A stretch of 64,000 nucleotides of DNA, taken from assembly GCA_030549175.1 (NCBI GenBank), contig JAUKUA010000002.1, forward strand, positions 248,001-312,000, in the 5' to 3' direction. Each line of letters begins with the position of its first letter. Position 1 is the stretch's first letter. The notes below the pieces were generated by a model. It was not told the DNA's origin and did not search any database. It saw only the letters and a program-made list of their open reading frames with translations. A program made the translations under genes and the position numbers. The DNA comes from Lasiosphaeris hirsuta (taxonomy: Eukaryota > Ascomycota > Sordariomycetes > Sordariales > Lasiosphaeriaceae). Positions 31,212-44,346 of this stretch are shown here, one piece after another.

Positions 31212-33945
31212 GCTAGTATTAAAGATTCCAGGCTATCAGTGGGTGTTTACGGGGCCGCCTGCTGGAATGTATCGAGAGAAAATCTAGGTCTGAAACGAGA
31301 GGACGCGAAAAGGAATTCGCCGTGGGGTGTGAAGACCGAGAGGAACGAGAGACAACGTTCCAGTCGCATGGTTAGGACATATTTAAACTCGCCAGCAAAC
31401 ACAACCTGAACCGCAACAACGGGGAGAGACATGCCAAGGTTTACTTGCGTGGGCCAAGGTGGCTGCCCAGGTACAGCCCAAGCGAGTCTCAAACGACTTT
31501 TATCTTGCCCAGGAATGTTATATCGCGACGCGCCCACCGACATGCCGAACTCTGCGAAGAGGTCGGGAACTCTGATGCCCCAATAGGTTAGTGTTTACAG
31601 CAATCGACAGGGTGTTTTTCTCGTTCTTTTCTTCTTGTGGCTTTTAGGTGTGCCGCATCATCCAGAAACAGCTGCGTTTTGCACTCGTGGGATCCAATCC
31701 CATCCTTTGCAGCAGCAACTCTCACAGCGGATGAGCAGCAGTTGGTGTTGCAGGAGCAAAGCCACCTGCCCGTGGGCCTGATGTCAGTGGCAAGCCACCC
31801 GACAAGGTTCACACGCTAGGCAAGATGAGACGGCCTGGGCGCTCTGATGATCGCCCTGTGGCACTGGCAGATAGAGCGCAGATAGCAGAAACGGACCACC
31901 CAACGTCCCAGGCTCGGTTCCCACTTATTTTTTCGTCAGCGAAATCCCACCGAGGCAGTCCCGTCGCCGGCTTGACGATCGTCAAAATGCCCCATCGTTA
32001 TCAAAATGCCCCACGGCCATGCAGAAGAAATTGAGACAAAAAGCAGCACTCAGCAAGAATCGGCCGTGATACCTTCCTCTCTTCTGGGCGCCAAGGTGTG
32101 CACGAAGCTCCGCCCTCCGCGACTCGGCCGTTGCCTCGTGTGCATTGGATGCGGAGGGTGTCGGATTAAGGTTCGAAACGCCACGGCACCTCAGTGCGAA
32201 CTTGGTGAACGAAACAAAAACGGTCAGCGGGCTTACCGACTTTTAGAAAGGCGCTGAAGCCCACGCCTTGGCGCAACGCTCTGAGTGGACGCTGCGGTCC
32301 ACCAAACCAGGTCACGGCTTATTAGTGCCCGCCTTGGCAAAGTGTGACTTACACGGCGGTACTTCCGAGTTTTGTCGGGAGGACCGTGTCAATCCCCCTG
32401 GGAGATGCTTCAACGCCCCTTTTTGGGTTTGTTTGGCCATGGTATCTTGACAATCGCGGTTGTTTTTTTCTCGTGCGGAAAGGCTAGAGCGGCAGACGAG
32501 CTCCCCCTATTTAAAGAAATCGCGTGCGTGCTGAGTCCTTGGCGGAGTCGGGTTTCAGCCTGGCCCGGATGCCGCAATAATGTCGCAACGTCCACAACAA
32601 TGGCATCATCACCAAATTCAGCTTCAGGCTAGAAGAAAGAAGAATCTTTTGCCCATCTTGACCCAACTACTTTGGGAGCGTTGAGCTTTCAGTGTATGTC
32701 TATATGTCAGAGTCGGGTGGTGAGTGAATCATCATAGTACTACACTGTTCCAGGAACTTGACGACACATACCTACATACATAACCCCTTCCATCCCAACA
32801 TACTGGCCAGGTAAATTTGGTGTAGAACTCACTCGCTCATGCGAGCTACCCGGTGAACAGGGAAATCCCTGTTTGTTCCCCACACTCCCATTAATGTTCA
32901 CTACAAGACAGACGGGATAATTCTTTCAATCGGGTGCCAGTCTTACCACGTCAAGACCTTTGCGCGGCTCTTTCCAAGGGCCGGCTTGGCTTGTCTCGGC
33001 GGCTTATAAATCGCTCGTAGCATAATATAACGTAAAACCACCTATCTAGACCGGTAACTAATTGATCGAGGCGGAGTTATGTTAAATCCCTCCAACACCT
33101 TTAGCCAGTTGTCTCCTTGAGTAATACCAAGAGCTAGTGACCAGACCCCATACTTGCTTTCAGCTCATCAGCTGAACTAATAGTTTAACTTTAGCATTTT
33201 GAGTACCGCATTTTTTCCAGAGCGTAATATTCCAAAAGTGGATTGCGAAGCTAGGGTCCCATAGGCCGTCTCAGAGCGAAGGATTCTCCTCGCTGATTCT
33301 ACTTACACATCCATCCCAGGCTTTTGGTTCCTTTCCGGAGCCCATATATATATATATAGGGATCCCTATATATAAACGCTCAACAATTCCACGGACCATG
33401 AAGGACGGGCACCTTTTAACTTTGAAGTTGTTGAGTGAGGTTGATGGGCTCCAAAGGGATGCGACCTATAGGAGCGAAGCTTGGCAATAACTGTGGCACA
33501 GCATGTCTTCAATGCTTTTTTTTTTTTTTTTTTTTGATACGTCCCAACTTACATCTTCAATCGGGCACATGAAAGTTAACAATTTTAGTTTAGGAGACTG
33601 TGAAAATGATATGTTGTTTAATTGACTGTTGCCGAGTTATCTACCGTACGTAAAACCAGACCGTGATCATGAAATACTATGTATCAGGATAGACAGGATG
33701 GACAGGAGGCGTGGAAAAGGGAGTGGCTGAGAGAGGCACTATGACATGATAGGTGGGCAGATCGGGAAGCGGTGCAGACAAATAGAAGCACAGAAAATGG
33801 AATTCGTGATTGGGGTAGGTACCTTACTCCGCAGACGTAGTACAAAGTTGAGTAATTGGCGGGGATCGTACCAAATGGGGTGTCCATAGAAGACTCGGAA
33901 TGACGCGTCGTTGCCGTGCACACATCATCACTGCACACAGCCCGG
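31212..33945. other. Intergenic region, 2.7 kb
   Basis: Synthetase promoter on the left. The right half is AT-richer and holds a 24-bp palindrome (33351-33374) and a 20-base T run (33516-33535). No gene is supported. Confidence 0.45.
33351..33374. repeat. Perfect 24-bp AT-rich palindrome centred on GGGATCCC
   Basis: TATATATAGGGATCCCTATATATA reads alike on both strands to 12 bases per arm (only part is shown as motif: AGGGATCCCT flanked by TA repeats). Confidence 0.8.
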
Positions 33946-35270
33946 CTAGACGCGTAGTGGTCTTACCACCTTCACAGTCCAGCCCTTGTAGCTTGAATTC
34001 CGTGGCAAACTGTAAAGCAGCTTCGTCTCCTCAATGTCCCGGCTGCCCACGACCATCAGACTGAGATCGGGAAAGTAGTTCATGACGGAGGCCGGGTTGT
34101 TCTCTCCAATCAACAGCGACGGGTGTTGAATTTCCATGGGGGTCTGGAACTCATGCCGCAGGCCCAGCAGGTGGCCGATTTCGTGGGCGAGCACATTGAC
34201 CACGTAAGCCCGGTGTTCCTGGGCTAAGAGACTGTCGTACACAAAAACATTCTTCTTTCGCGGATAATCTTGCGGGAAGAAAGCAACCGCGAGGTCGCCA
34301 TTGCTCTCGACGCCGCCGTACCGGAACGTGAAGATACTAGTAGATGGCTCGGTGAAGGGAACCTGACGGAAGGTTATCGTGTCGAGGCCCAAGTCGCGCC
34401 ACGTGGTCATCGCCTTCCGGGCGGACTCCTCGACCAATACAGCGTCGGCGTGCCCGAGGAAGCTCTGGTTGTCGATGCTCCAGGTGAGGGCCGACCCCTT
34501 CTCCCACCGATGTATTTCGTTGCCGAGACCGACCCGCACCGAAGTCAGGCCAGCGTCAGACAAGGCATCGCTGTCACGGTCTTCTCCCAACCTGCTGGGA
34601 GGGCCCCGTGACCTCACAGTGATACGGGGGCTGCCGGTTGTGGAGTGGCACATCCATGATGTGGGATTCCGAGTTCCAAAGACCGTCGGTTCGGGATTTG
34701 TAGTAACGCCTGCGCAGATGATACCAGTGATCCGCTCACCGCCGTTGTTGGGGTTGGAGTCACATATCAGATCCGAGTCGTCGACCTCCACCGCCCACTG
34801 CCCACCGTCGTGGGAAGCTAACGTGAGGCCCAGGAGATCAGAGTCACTACTCCTTACGAGGGCAGTTGTGCTGCCGGGGGCATCGGAAGCGGACCGCGGC
34901 TCGGTAGGGGACTCATCGTTCCGTGTGTACTCTGTGGGCTCTGTAGAAATGGAGAGTTCGTTGCCATCGGCATCGCTCAATAGCGCCAACGAGGCTTCGG
35001 ATCGCGAACAACTCGAAGCACTGGCAAGGTCTGGGGTGGTGATGTTGCCGTTCACGTTGACATTCTGGAGGGAAAGTCGATTGGTACCCCATCCGATGGT
35101 GTCGTGCTGGGCTGGGAGAGGTTCCGAGCGCTTCGCGGCAAGTGTCCCAAGATGAGTCCATGGTAACACGAGGAGAGGTTTTGCATCTGGGCTTGCTTTT
35201 AGCGAGCGCACTTCCATACCTGTCTGTCTATTGCGCTGTAGCCCAACTTACCGACCACGATAACCTTCAT
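33946..35270 (-). CDS. Metzincin-like zinc metalloprotease
   Basis: The zinc site HEIGHLLGLRHE (HExxHxxGxxH) and a Met-turn SVMNY about 30 residues later define a metzincin fold, between astacin- and matrixin-type. Upstream sequence (WRDLGLDTITFRQV, FRYGGVESNGDLAVAFFP) fits the catalytic domain of such enzymes; residues 60-220 are a long variable Ser/Asp-rich region. The simple frame starts at 35217; a two-exon model (35252-35270 plus 33946-35195, 56-nt intron ending CTAAAAG) adds a better start, MKVIVV, in phase. Neither gives a strong signal peptide, so secretion is unproven. The C-terminus could also change by a donor at about 33960. Confidence 0.75.
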
Positions 35271-37994
35271 GATGCTGGTTGTGGGATTAGGGATTCAAGG
35301 GGGGAGATGGTTCAATATAGAAAAAAAAAAAAGCTCTGAACCTTCAACCTTTTCGACCTGACTACAAGTCGTGCAGAGGCTAGAAGGCTGGCAAGGAAGG
35401 CAAGGCACAGATGTGATCACCTAGGGAGGGAGATATTACTTGAATTCGCTGGCTGGAACAGCAATCAATCAAATGGTAATTCTGGTGGTCAAGGTACGGA
35501 GAGGGGGGGGGTGGGGGGGAAGGGAGGGTTTCCATCAAATGGGTCGGGAAAGGAAGAGTAAGATGGGAGGAGATAGTATTTCTACATGAACTGGGAAAGC
35601 AACACAGTGTTGACGGCCGAGCCATTCTCACGAGTCGTTCGTATCGCACCCAACTGCCCACTCCAGACCAGATTCAGCACCCGCTCTCCGACAGGGAGCC
35701 GTCTCTTGTTAGCGACGCACATCTGGGGCCACCAGGACCAAGGCATTGGGATCACGCTGGGGTCATCTGCATTGCTAGAGCAAATCACGTTGGTATTCAG
35801 GGATGTGCTGTCGGTATTCTACTGGGCTAGCCTTGCTATGAAGAAGACTAGCCGAGCAACGTTGCTGCGCTGCGGGCTACGGCACTGCATGAAGTGGCGA
35901 AATTACTGACCCTGTCCCAGGTTGTTAATTGGGCCAGACCTTCCCGTGTTGTTAGGGTATTCCTAGCCGCACATATGCTGTTCTTGACCTTCTCCGTGTT
36001 CCGGCAGAGCCTAGATGAACGTATAAGCTGCTGGAGGCCCCCTCCCAAGGTCTCTCAGTCGGGGAGAGGACTGATATGGCCGCCCGAGTGAGGAGAGGAC
36101 TTTGGCGAGTCACAACTGGCAGCTCGGCCGGGTCACGGACGAGGTCCGAAGAACCCACCTAGAGCGAAGGTGTGAATTTGCAGTGCTTGAGCTGCAAAGG
36201 CAAGTCCTCCTCCCCCTAGCGCTAGTCTACTTGGCACGTCCATACCGTCTCCCTGGATCGCTCGAGGACCCTTGTATTGAAGCCCGGAGAAGCAGCTGCT
36301 CCGACATCGTATAGAACCACGTATTATTGCATGAGCGATGCCTTAGCACGATAACACTTTGCGTCAACCGTCACCGCCCCCCATCTCGCTCATGAATAAG
36401 CTCTCTCTCTCTCTCTTTATTATGTAGGGGCGATAAGAGAGTTCATTGGGCTGCGATAACGAGGCGCCCAGTAGGCGGTGCTGGAGGACGGGGAGCGAGA
36501 GACAACTACAGCCTGCAGGAGTTGCCGTCTGAGGGAAGCCGGGCGCTCAGCCTTGGGGGACTGCATATCCATCCCAAGATAACAAACATTGTTCCGAGTC
36601 CGGCCCTCTGGCGCTATGAGCGGCTCGGATAACGCCCGCGGCTGCCCTCCCCCAAAACACACTTCGGTCTAAGACTCGCTGATGGTATGAGATTGTATTC
36701 GCAAACTGGCTAGTGCATGATGGTAACGGCTTGCCTCGGCACACCCAGGACGTATTGGGATCTGCGCCTGGGAGCCTGGGGCTTAGCTGGGCGGTTTTGC
36801 AGACGCAGCCATTCGCATGATCCCACGACATTGCGGCTGCAGCGCGTTGGCATCAATCAAGGCACCTATGTCGCGTGTTATGCCTAGGTTGCATGTGAGA
36901 AATGCCAAAACGCCGAATCCGCAGCGCAATTGACCATGCCATAGGCCGTATGCAGCTCGGTCCTAGTGCATAATCCAGGCCGGCGAGATGACTCTGACTT
37001 CCCTGGAAGCAAATTAAAAAGTCTCCAGTGGGAAATAAAGTGCGTTTACCACATCCAATCCGGTCATGATTGCATGCGACGCCGGGTTACACAGGTCCGC
37101 GGCAAGCGGTCTCGGTTCGGCAGGAAGCGGCCGAAATGGTATCAGCCCGGGGACCACTGGGCGCGGAGCCTCAGCCCTGTGCGGTTTGTTGCATGGATAG
37201 AGCCCCCAAGAGTCTCGACACGGTCGTGGGAGAGCCGAATTCGCTCCCATTGGCAAGGCAACCGCTCGCCTCGCGGGGGAATTGGGGGAGTTGGGGGTCT
37301 CGCCATCATTTCAGCGTTCTGACACTGCTTGGCATAGCTCGTTCCGCCCTAATCACATGCCCCCCGGGGCAACTGTTCGAACGACGTCCCTCGCGGGGAA
37401 AAGGGGGTGCGCGGGGGTTAAAAGGTCCACACTCAGATCCGTCTTCCATTTGGTCCAACGCAAAGCCAAGTGGCGGCAGCGGCCACTTGAGAAAGCTGGC
37501 AGTGAAGACGAGGGAAACCTGAAGATGCGGAAAATGATGCCTGCGCATCGGCATGCGCAAATCGCTGCGAACAGTGCAGTTCCAGTCGTTGCAGCCGATT
37601 TCGCATGCGCATGACGCTCCGCTCGGCGTAGCACACCATCGTGGTCAGCCGACCGATCCTCGATACTTTTCAACATTTTGAGAGCACGCCCATCCCCCAT
37701 CCCGCACCTCGAGTTCATGTGCACCCTGGCCGACAGCATGCAACATACCGCCGCCCGGTACTGCGCCCTACAAGGCTGGCCCCAGTTTGCATCGAAGGAA
37801 GCGATCCACGACCCATCTGCTTCGAAGCTTCCACGGCGGTTGTCGAGCCGACTGAAGGAATAAAACCCATAATTTCATCTATATATGTATATATGCCTTG
37901 CTCTGAATCAGCATCACGATATATATGGCACACGATACATCCAACTCCACCCGATGATACCGATGATAGCCCAGCACACGGCAATGCGACCGCC
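35271..37994. other. Intergenic region, 2.7 kb
   Basis: No gene supported. A minus-strand frame at 35582-35788 has protein-like composition but no known motif. A CT microsatellite lies near 36402-36418. It also holds the 3' flank of ATM1. Confidence 0.45.
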
Positions 37995-40124
37995 TTACTT
38001 CTTGCCCTTCTCCACCACCCCCTCAATAACCTCCCCCTCCCCATTCAACCCCATCTCCTGCGCGGTCCACAGATCCCTATACAACCCCCCGCTCTCCATC
38101 AGCTCCCGATGCGTGCCCGTCTCCACCACACTTCCCTCCCTCAGCACGATAATCAGGTCCGCATCGAATATCGTCCTCAGCCGGTGCGCCACAAAGACGC
38201 TCGTCCGTGCCTTGTCCCGCAGAATCTCATTGATATTCGCCATCAGCGCCTGCTCGGTATGCGTGTCCAGCGCGCTGGTCGCCTCGTCGAAGAAGAGCAG
38301 CGGGGGATCCTTGAGGATCAGCCGGCTGACGGCGAGCCGCTGCTTCTCGCCGCCCGAGATCATCAGCCCGCGCTCGCCGACCTTGGTCGCGTACCCGTGC
38401 GGCCAGCTCTCGATGCGGTCGTGGATGTGGGCGCGGCGGGCGGCCTCGTGCACCTGCTCGATGCCGGCGTCGAGGTTGCCGTAGTGGATGTTGTGCTCGA
38501 CCGTGTCGTTGAAGAGGGGCGTGTCCTGCGGCACGACGCCGATGGCGCGGCGGAGCGAGTCGAGCGTCACGTCGCGCACGTCCTGGTCGTCGATCAGGAT
38601 CCGGCCCGACTGCGCGTCGTACGACCGGAAGAGCAGCCGGAGGAGCGTCGATTTGCCGCAGCCCGAGGGGCCCACGACGGCGATCTTCTTGCCCGCCGGG
38701 ATGGTGACCGTCAGGTTGCGCAGGATCGGCCGGTCCTCGTAGTAGCCGAACGTGACGTTCTCGAAGCGGATCTCGCCGCCCTTGGTCAGCCGCAGCGGCT
38801 TGGCGTCGGGCTTCTCCTTGATCGCGACGTTGACCTTTTGCAGGTTGAAGAGGGTCTCCATGTCGAGGAGCGATTGGCGGAGCTCGCGGTAGACGGACCC
38901 CAGGAAGTTGAGGGGCACCGAGAGCTGGAAGACCAGCTGGTTGATGAAGACGAGGTCGCCCACGCTCAGGCTGCCGTCGACGATGCCCCTGGCGCCGAGC
39001 CACATCATCAGCGTCAACGCCGACGAGAAGATGATGTTTTGGCCGCTGTTGAGGAAGGCCAGCGACGTTGCCACCTTGATAGAGCTTTTCTCGTACTGCT
39101 GCAGCGCCTTGTCGTAGCGACCAATCTCGTATTTCTCGTTGTTGAAGTACTTGACCGCTTCGTAGTTGATTAGCGAGTCGACGGCAACGGTCGACGCACG
39201 GTTATCCGCTCCGTTGGCTTGCCGGCGGAACTTTGTCCGCCAGGCCGTCGTCCAGATGGTAAAGGCAGTGTACGCCGCCATGGTCGTCGCCGTGATCGCG
39301 GCAAACTCCCATCCGAAACTCCACGTCAAGATACCGCAGACCATGGTAATCTCCAGCGCCGTCGGCACAATATGAAACACCATGCTCGTCAGCAGAAAGC
39401 TGATACCCTTGGTGCCGCGGTCAATCGCGCGCGTCAGCCCGCCCGTCTGCTTTGACAGGTGGAAGCTGAGATCCAGATTGAGCAAATGCCCAAACGTCTT
39501 GCGCGCAACGCGGCGGATGGCCTTCTGCGCGACGGACGAGAAGACGGCGTTCCGCAGCTCCTGCGACAGCGTGGACCCGATCCTCGCGGCGCCGTAGGCC
39601 AGGATCATGGCGCCCGCGGCCGTGGCCACGGTGCCGCCCGTGGTCGAGAAGTCAATGTTGAGCGAGTCGACAATCTCGCGAAAGTAAAAGGGTACCTGCA
39701 CGTTGAGCACCTTGGCGCCAACCAGCAGGCCCACCGACAGCAGCACCCGCAGCTTGTCGCCGTAGCTGTCCTTGGGCCATAGGTACCGCGACATCTCCTT
39801 CATGATGGCCCAGTCGGCCTTGCGCTGCTCCTGCGCCGTCTTGTCCATGGCCGCGAGGGGATCGACCGGGGGCGCCGCCCGGGCGCCGGTGGCCCTGGGC
39901 AGGGGGGTCGGATGCTCGATCTTTGCGTCGGGCCGGCCGTAGAGGCCGAGGGGACTCGTCGAGAAGAGGGCTCGCAGCGGAGAGGGGGTCAGGCGGAGGG
40001 GCTCGAAAAGTCGGGGGGCCCGGACGGGGCGGCAGCGGGCGTAGGGCCCGCGGGCGAGGAGGGTGGATGCCCGCGGGACCCGGGGCAGTTTTGCTGCCAT
40101 CATGATTCTTGATGAGGGCGCCAT
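37995..40124 (-). CDS. ATM1: Mitochondrial ABC transporter ATM1
   Basis: A single exon of 709 residues. An Arg-rich, acid-poor N-terminus (about 60 residues) fits a mitochondrial targeting sequence. One six-helix ABC membrane domain ([15 protein letters not shown] to [17 protein letters not shown]) precedes one nucleotide-binding domain: Walker [10 protein letters not shown], signature [13 protein letters not shown], Walker [13 protein letters not shown] and switch His VFVAHRLRT. This half-transporter works as a homodimer in the inner membrane and exports a glutathione-bound sulfur compound needed for cytosolic iron-sulfur cluster assembly. Length and motif spacing match fungal orthologues. 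M at 40124 is the first in frame. Confidence 0.96.
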   Translation of the reverse strand: MAPSSRIMMAAKLPRVPRASTLLARGPYARCRPVRAPRLFEPLRLTPSPLRALFSTSPLGLYGRPDAKIEHPTPLPRATGARAAPPVDPLAAMDKTAQEQRKADWAIMKEMSRYLWPKDSYGDKLRVLLSVGLLVGAKVLNVQVPFYFREIVDSLNIDFSTTGGTVATAAGAMILAYGAARIGSTLSQELRNAVFSSVAQKAIRRVARKTFGHLLNLDLSFHLSKQTGGLTRAIDRGTKGISFLLTSMVFHIVPTALEITMVCGILTWSFGWEFAAITATTMAAYTAFTIWTTAWRTKFRRQANGADNRASTVAVDSLINYEAVKYFNNEKYEIGRYDKALQQYEKSSIKVATSLAFLNSGQNIIFSSALTLMMWLGARGIVDGSLSVGDLVFINQLVFQLSVPLNFLGSVYRELRQSLLDMETLFNLQKVNVAIKEKPDAKPLRLTKGGEIRFENVTFGYYEDRPILRNLTVTIPAGKKIAVVGPSGCGKSTLLRLLFRSYDAQSGRILIDDQDVRDVTLDSLRRAIGVVPQDTPLFNDTVEHNIHYGNLDAGIEQVHEAARRAHIHDRIESWPHGYATKVGERGLMISGGEKQRLAVSRLILKDPPLLFFDEATSALDTHTEQALMANINEILRDKARTSVFVAHRLRTIFDADLIIVLREGSVVETGTHRELMESGGLYRDLWTAQEMGLNGEGEVIEGVVEKGKK

Positions 40125-40913
40125 TGCTTCGGGGAACTGAGAGGCATTGTCCCCTCGACAGTGACCGGGTGGGATCGGTCGCGCGCAATTGACGCGGATT
40201 TGTGATTGGATTCCGGAAGAGCTCGGATGAGGGGTTATGCGTTCGATTTGGCGAGTCGAACGGGCGGGGAGGAGGGAGAGATGGGTACTACAGCCTCATA
40301 TCAGGCCCATTGCTGCTGTTGTGTGTCTGCCGAGGTGTAGTTGCCGCCGGAAATCTGTTGCTACTCGACTGGATCGGTTATCGCGCGAAATTGATGCGAC
40401 GACGAAGCTTGGAAGCTTGGAAGCTTGGTGAGCTCGGGTTTTGGAGACAGCTGTGGGGCAGTCCAATGATGCAATGGAGGGCTTTAGCGACGCCATGAGC
40501 CGCGCTGATGTGGGATCCCGCCGAGCCTGCTCACATGCCCCTGCACGCTGCTTCTTCCTGTAAGGTCCGTCTGAAGGAACCACAGCTGCGGGGTTGCGGT
40601 GACACGGCACAAGATAATCCATTGTAGCACTCGAGTAAAGCAATGCAAGCCAATTGAACATGTCAACACACCGGCTCAAGGCCAGGAGTCAATTATTCCC
40701 AACAAGCAGTAGGTAGTACGCTATCACAAATAAACAAAACCAACAACCCCGTTCCCGACTCACCCCAAACCCCACACTCCAAAACGCCCTCGTCCAATCC
40801 CTTCCCCAAAAACGCCATGCAATGCAACATGCAGAGCCCCCTGAAAGCCAAAGGCCATGTCGGGCAAAAACATAAAAACCCCGAGTCCGTCCAACTCCAA
40901 AGCCGTCCGATAT
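40125..40913. other. Intergenic region between ATM1 and kinesin genes
   Basis: ATM1 promoter and kinesin 3' flank. A small AAGCTTGG triplication lies near 40408-40428. Nothing else seen. Confidence 0.5.
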
Positions 40914-43178
40914 TTACACCAACCCTTCATACGCCCTCTCTACCGTCCGGCTTCCCACGCCCGGCAGCATCTTCAGCTGCGCCAGACTGGCCACCCGCCC
41001 CGACTCCTCGTCCCCCCCAAGGTTCAGATGGTCGACCAGGTCCTGGGCCTTCTTCGCACCGAAGCCATGCAGGCTGCGGATGAGTGACAGGTCACGCGAG
41101 TTGACAACGTTCAACAGCTTCTTCGTGCGCGGCGTAGTGGGACCCTCTTCCATGTCCACGTGCACCTTTCTAGTCTTGCTAGATGGTGCCTTCTTCTGGA
41201 GTAGCTTCACCGGGAACCACCTCGGATCGTTGATATCTATCCCAGCACCATCAAAGGCACCATAGACACTTTCATGGACATTTTCCTTGTCTTCCCGGCC
41301 GTCTCTGACCTGGAGAAAACGCTCCTTCTTGCGGTCAGTCTTACCCAACTTCGCCTTCAATCGCTCAATCTTGCCCATCAACTTGACTTGCCCAGGGAAG
41401 AAGGGCAGCGCCAACTCATAGTAGCGCAACGCGCCCTCGTCATCACCGCGCTCCTTGGCCTGCCGCGCCTGGAGCAGAATCCGCAGCCCCTCCGATCGGC
41501 CATCTTGCCCGTCATTCTCAATGCGCCGCTCCAAGGCTTCCAGTCTACGCTGCACCTCGTCACTAATTTGGTTCTGGAGCGGAGCGCTGTCTTCTTTGGC
41601 CGCCGCAGGTGCCGGCACCGGCACTGGTGCCGCCTCGGCAGCGCGGGAAGCGAGAATCTCTGCAACCTTCTTCTCGACCAGGGCTTCAATCTCGGCGGCC
41701 GAAATGGACAGCTGCTGCGGGGCGGGTGCCGCGGGACGCGCGAGAGTTGTATGCGTGGGTCGCGCCAGCTTTGTTGGCCGCGTCGACAAACTCTCGGACG
41801 GATCGGATTGCCTCTTATGGGAATCCGATCGGCGGAGCTGCGCCGTGTTGGCTGCTGAGACGGTGGCGCGTGACGAGGCCGTTGGCTTGCTCGCTTTATC
41901 GGTGTACACGCTAAAGGCCTTGATGGGCTTGTCAGCGACTTTGGCATCTGCTGCCTTGGCTGCGAGCGCGCCGGTGTGGACGTTGTGCGCATTGGCAAGG
42001 GGTCGCAGAGGCTGGCGCCGGACGTTCGGGCCTCCCAATCCGGCGGTGGCTCGCGGCGCCTGCTTGAAAACAACTTCGTTCTCGATCTCGCGCACCTCGA
42101 TGCGCTTTGCGCGAGAGCTGACATTGAGACTGCTGAGGGTGTCGAGGTGGTAGCTGCGCATGGGTGCGAGGTTAAGGATCATGATAGTGATGCCGTTATT
42201 CTGCCCCAACGACAGGATGCGTGTCATCTTCGACTCCCGGTAAGGAATGCGCTTGTCGCCGCGCGCTATGGCGTCGATGCACTGACTGAGCACAAACAGA
42301 CTCTTGTTGATGGCGGCCGACTCGATAAGCCTCTCCTTTCCGTTCTCCGTCCTCCGATTGTCTTCGGATCCGGCCAAGTCAATGGCGGATGCGGTACTCT
42401 CCTTCACCATGTCCCCAGTTGTTTGGGTAACCTTGACCCGCAAGATGGCGTGACTCCTGCTGCTGTGGGCGTTGAGCTTTGTTGCGGCCGTCATGCGGTT
42501 ATTATTGGACTCGATGTACAGCTTCTCAAAGTCCTTGAGGTCCTCGCAGGAGCGCTCGGACAGACCGACGACAATGGTCTTGCCATCCTTCTCTCGAAGA
42601 GGTAGACCCGACGGTGTGCGCTTGTCGGGCGACTCGAGCAAATCGAAAACCTTGTCGTTGTAGATTTCGTAGTATGAGAGGGCCACCTGGACCGTTGTCT
42701 CACCGTCCGAGTCCTTTGCGATCTTCTTCCCTCTACGGAAGACATTGCTGAGCAGCCTGGGGATCACGCCGCGCTCTGCCAGCTTCATACCGCCTCGCAT
42801 CGTGTGTGTCTTGCCGGTTCCCGTGACGCCATAGGCGAAGATTGTCACATCGAGGCCTTGAAAGAGTGCTTTCACGTGGGGTGCCACTGGTCGAGGATTA
42901 GTACGGGATCTCGTCGGAGCGTCGTCCGCGGTGCATCAGATCAGTTGCGGCCGGGGAGGGGGCTTGCCTTCTGCGGAGAACAGTTCCTCCTGGGAGGTGG
43001 TCTGCTCGTAGACACTGTTAAAGGTGAAGGAGAACTCCTCGGCTTCGTTCTTGGGACTGGGGATCTTGACGATGGTCAGTGGCTTGCCGTCGTCGACACG
43101 GTCGGCGCGAACAATGGCGTCCCGGTCCAACTCTTTTTCAAGAAGCGGACGTATCCGAGCGACGACTCGGACAGACAT
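40914..43178 (-). CDS. Kid/KIF22-like chromokinesin with helix-hairpin-helix end
   Basis: Exons 42968-43178 and 40914-42886 give 727 residues. The intron is GC-AG (GCAAGC donor at 42967); the splice restores the motor sequence LFSAEVAPHVKALFQG. Motor motifs: RVVARIRP, P-loop GVTGTGKT, switch I AHSSRSHAIL and switch II DLAGSE. A basic/Pro-rich region and coiled-coil-like stretch (residues about 430-560) follow, then two helix-hairpin-helix blocks at the end (IRSLHGFGAKKAQDLVDHL and LKMLPGVGSRTVERAY) as in Kid/KIF22, which bind DNA. The likely role is chromosome-arm positioning in mitosis. Well-conserved fungal relatives exist; the start at 43178 gives MSVRVVARIRP. Confidence 0.93.
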
Positions 43179-44059
43179 GGTCAAAAGTCAACTTGCGTTG
43201 ACGAGTATGAGGGGAGAAAGAGGGACGCAATTAGCGTAAGGAAAAGAAAGGACGCCGCAATTGGGCACCGCTGGCGTGGAATTGCAGGATATTAAGGTGG
43301 CCGAATCTCGAAGAGCAAAGTCCGGTGCTGGTCCCAGCTTGCAAATGTCGTGTTTGGCTGGAGCTGTTTTGGCATTTCATCGCCGAGGCAACCACGCCCT
43401 ACGCACGGGCTTTCTCTACTCCTGGCGGGGCGGCGCTTGCCAATGTGTCAATATGTGCCAATCATTCGGTAGTCCGTGCGCGCAGCATCGAGTCCATGAA
43501 TTCCATTAACAACCAATAACAGCTGCGTCAATTGCTCTGACTTTAGATCTCGATTACAGACAGATGCTGCTGCATCTGAATTTTTTTCTTTTGCCTTTTT
43601 TTTTTTTTTTCTCTTTCGGCTCTTCACTTCTTTTTTTCCCCACCATCAACAGTATTTTTCCGCAGGCGCTCTCGTCCCCAACCAAAGAAATGGAACCGGG
43701 ATGTCTGCTCCACCCCAGCCCGCCAGCCCGCTGTCATCGAAAGGTCAATTAACTTATTACGGAACAGAGTGAGACGCGCCTATTCAAGTTTGAGAACCCA
43801 GCTGAGCAGCCATACCGCATGAGCTCTCATGTTACTTTCAAGACCGTCAAGGTTACCTACGCGTGACGTCTTGAAGCCCGGCCGGGGAGATTACTCTGCG
43901 CAGCACGCAGCCATCTGCTGCGGACATACCTCACCGCCACTCCGAAATGAAGTGACTTGACGTTTCATACAAGTGTTGCTAGCATTCAGCAGCGCTAGCG
44001 GCCCTGCTAGGTTCATCCTGAGTCGTCAACTCCCATTCAGAGTAGGACAACCAGCTTCT
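43179..44059. other. Intergenic region between kinesin and tRNA genes
   Basis: Kinesin promoter; a T-rich stretch at 43575-43640. No further gene. Confidence 0.5.
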
Positions 44060-44155
44060 GGTCGGGTGGCGTAATGGTAGCGCGTTACTTTCCGGTATTG
44101 ATAGCCATCAACTCCCACCTGGTAAAGGCTCTGGGTTCGAATCCCAGCTCAATCG
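44060..44155 (+). tRNA. tRNA-Arg (anticodon CCG) with intron
   Basis: Box A (TGGCGTAATGG, 44067) and box B (GGTTCGAATCC) are intact. D stem GCGT/GCGC, anticodon stem TTACT/GGTAA and T stem CTGGG/CCCAG pair. The acceptor stem GGTCGGG/CTCAATC pairs with one C:A mismatch and two G:U. Placing the 24-nt intron after position 37, as in all eukaryotic tRNAs, gives loop TTCCGGT and anticodon CCG, which reads the Arg codon CGG. Confidence 0.78.
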
Positions 44156-44164
44156 TCTAATATC

Positions 44165-44169
44165 TTTTT
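44165..44169 (+). terminator. Pol III terminator of the tRNA gene
   Basis: TTTTT ten bases after the mature tRNA end. Confidence 0.7.
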
Positions 44170-44346
44170 GCTACCCTGATACTAGACGATGGGAGCCAAC
44201 GGACGAGGGGGAAACAGGGGCACGAGTCGCGCATGTTTTCACCCAACCAGAACCGTGAGAGCCATCACGATGACGAGCTCGATGATTATCGCTAATGACA
44301 CCGTCTATGGATCACCTAAATTGTGCTCTCTGCCTCCGGGACCCAT

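Noticed and set aside
35218..35251. 32-nt intron to join MKVIVV to MEVRSL in the metalloprotease
   Set aside because: Below the usual minimum; a 56-nt intron ending at 35196 keeps the same frame and is more plausible.
37641..39173. Long plus-strand frame of 510 codons
   Set aside because: Lies antisense to ATM1; its Arg/Asp/Leu-rich translation is the mirror of the GC-rich ATM1 codons and has no domain.
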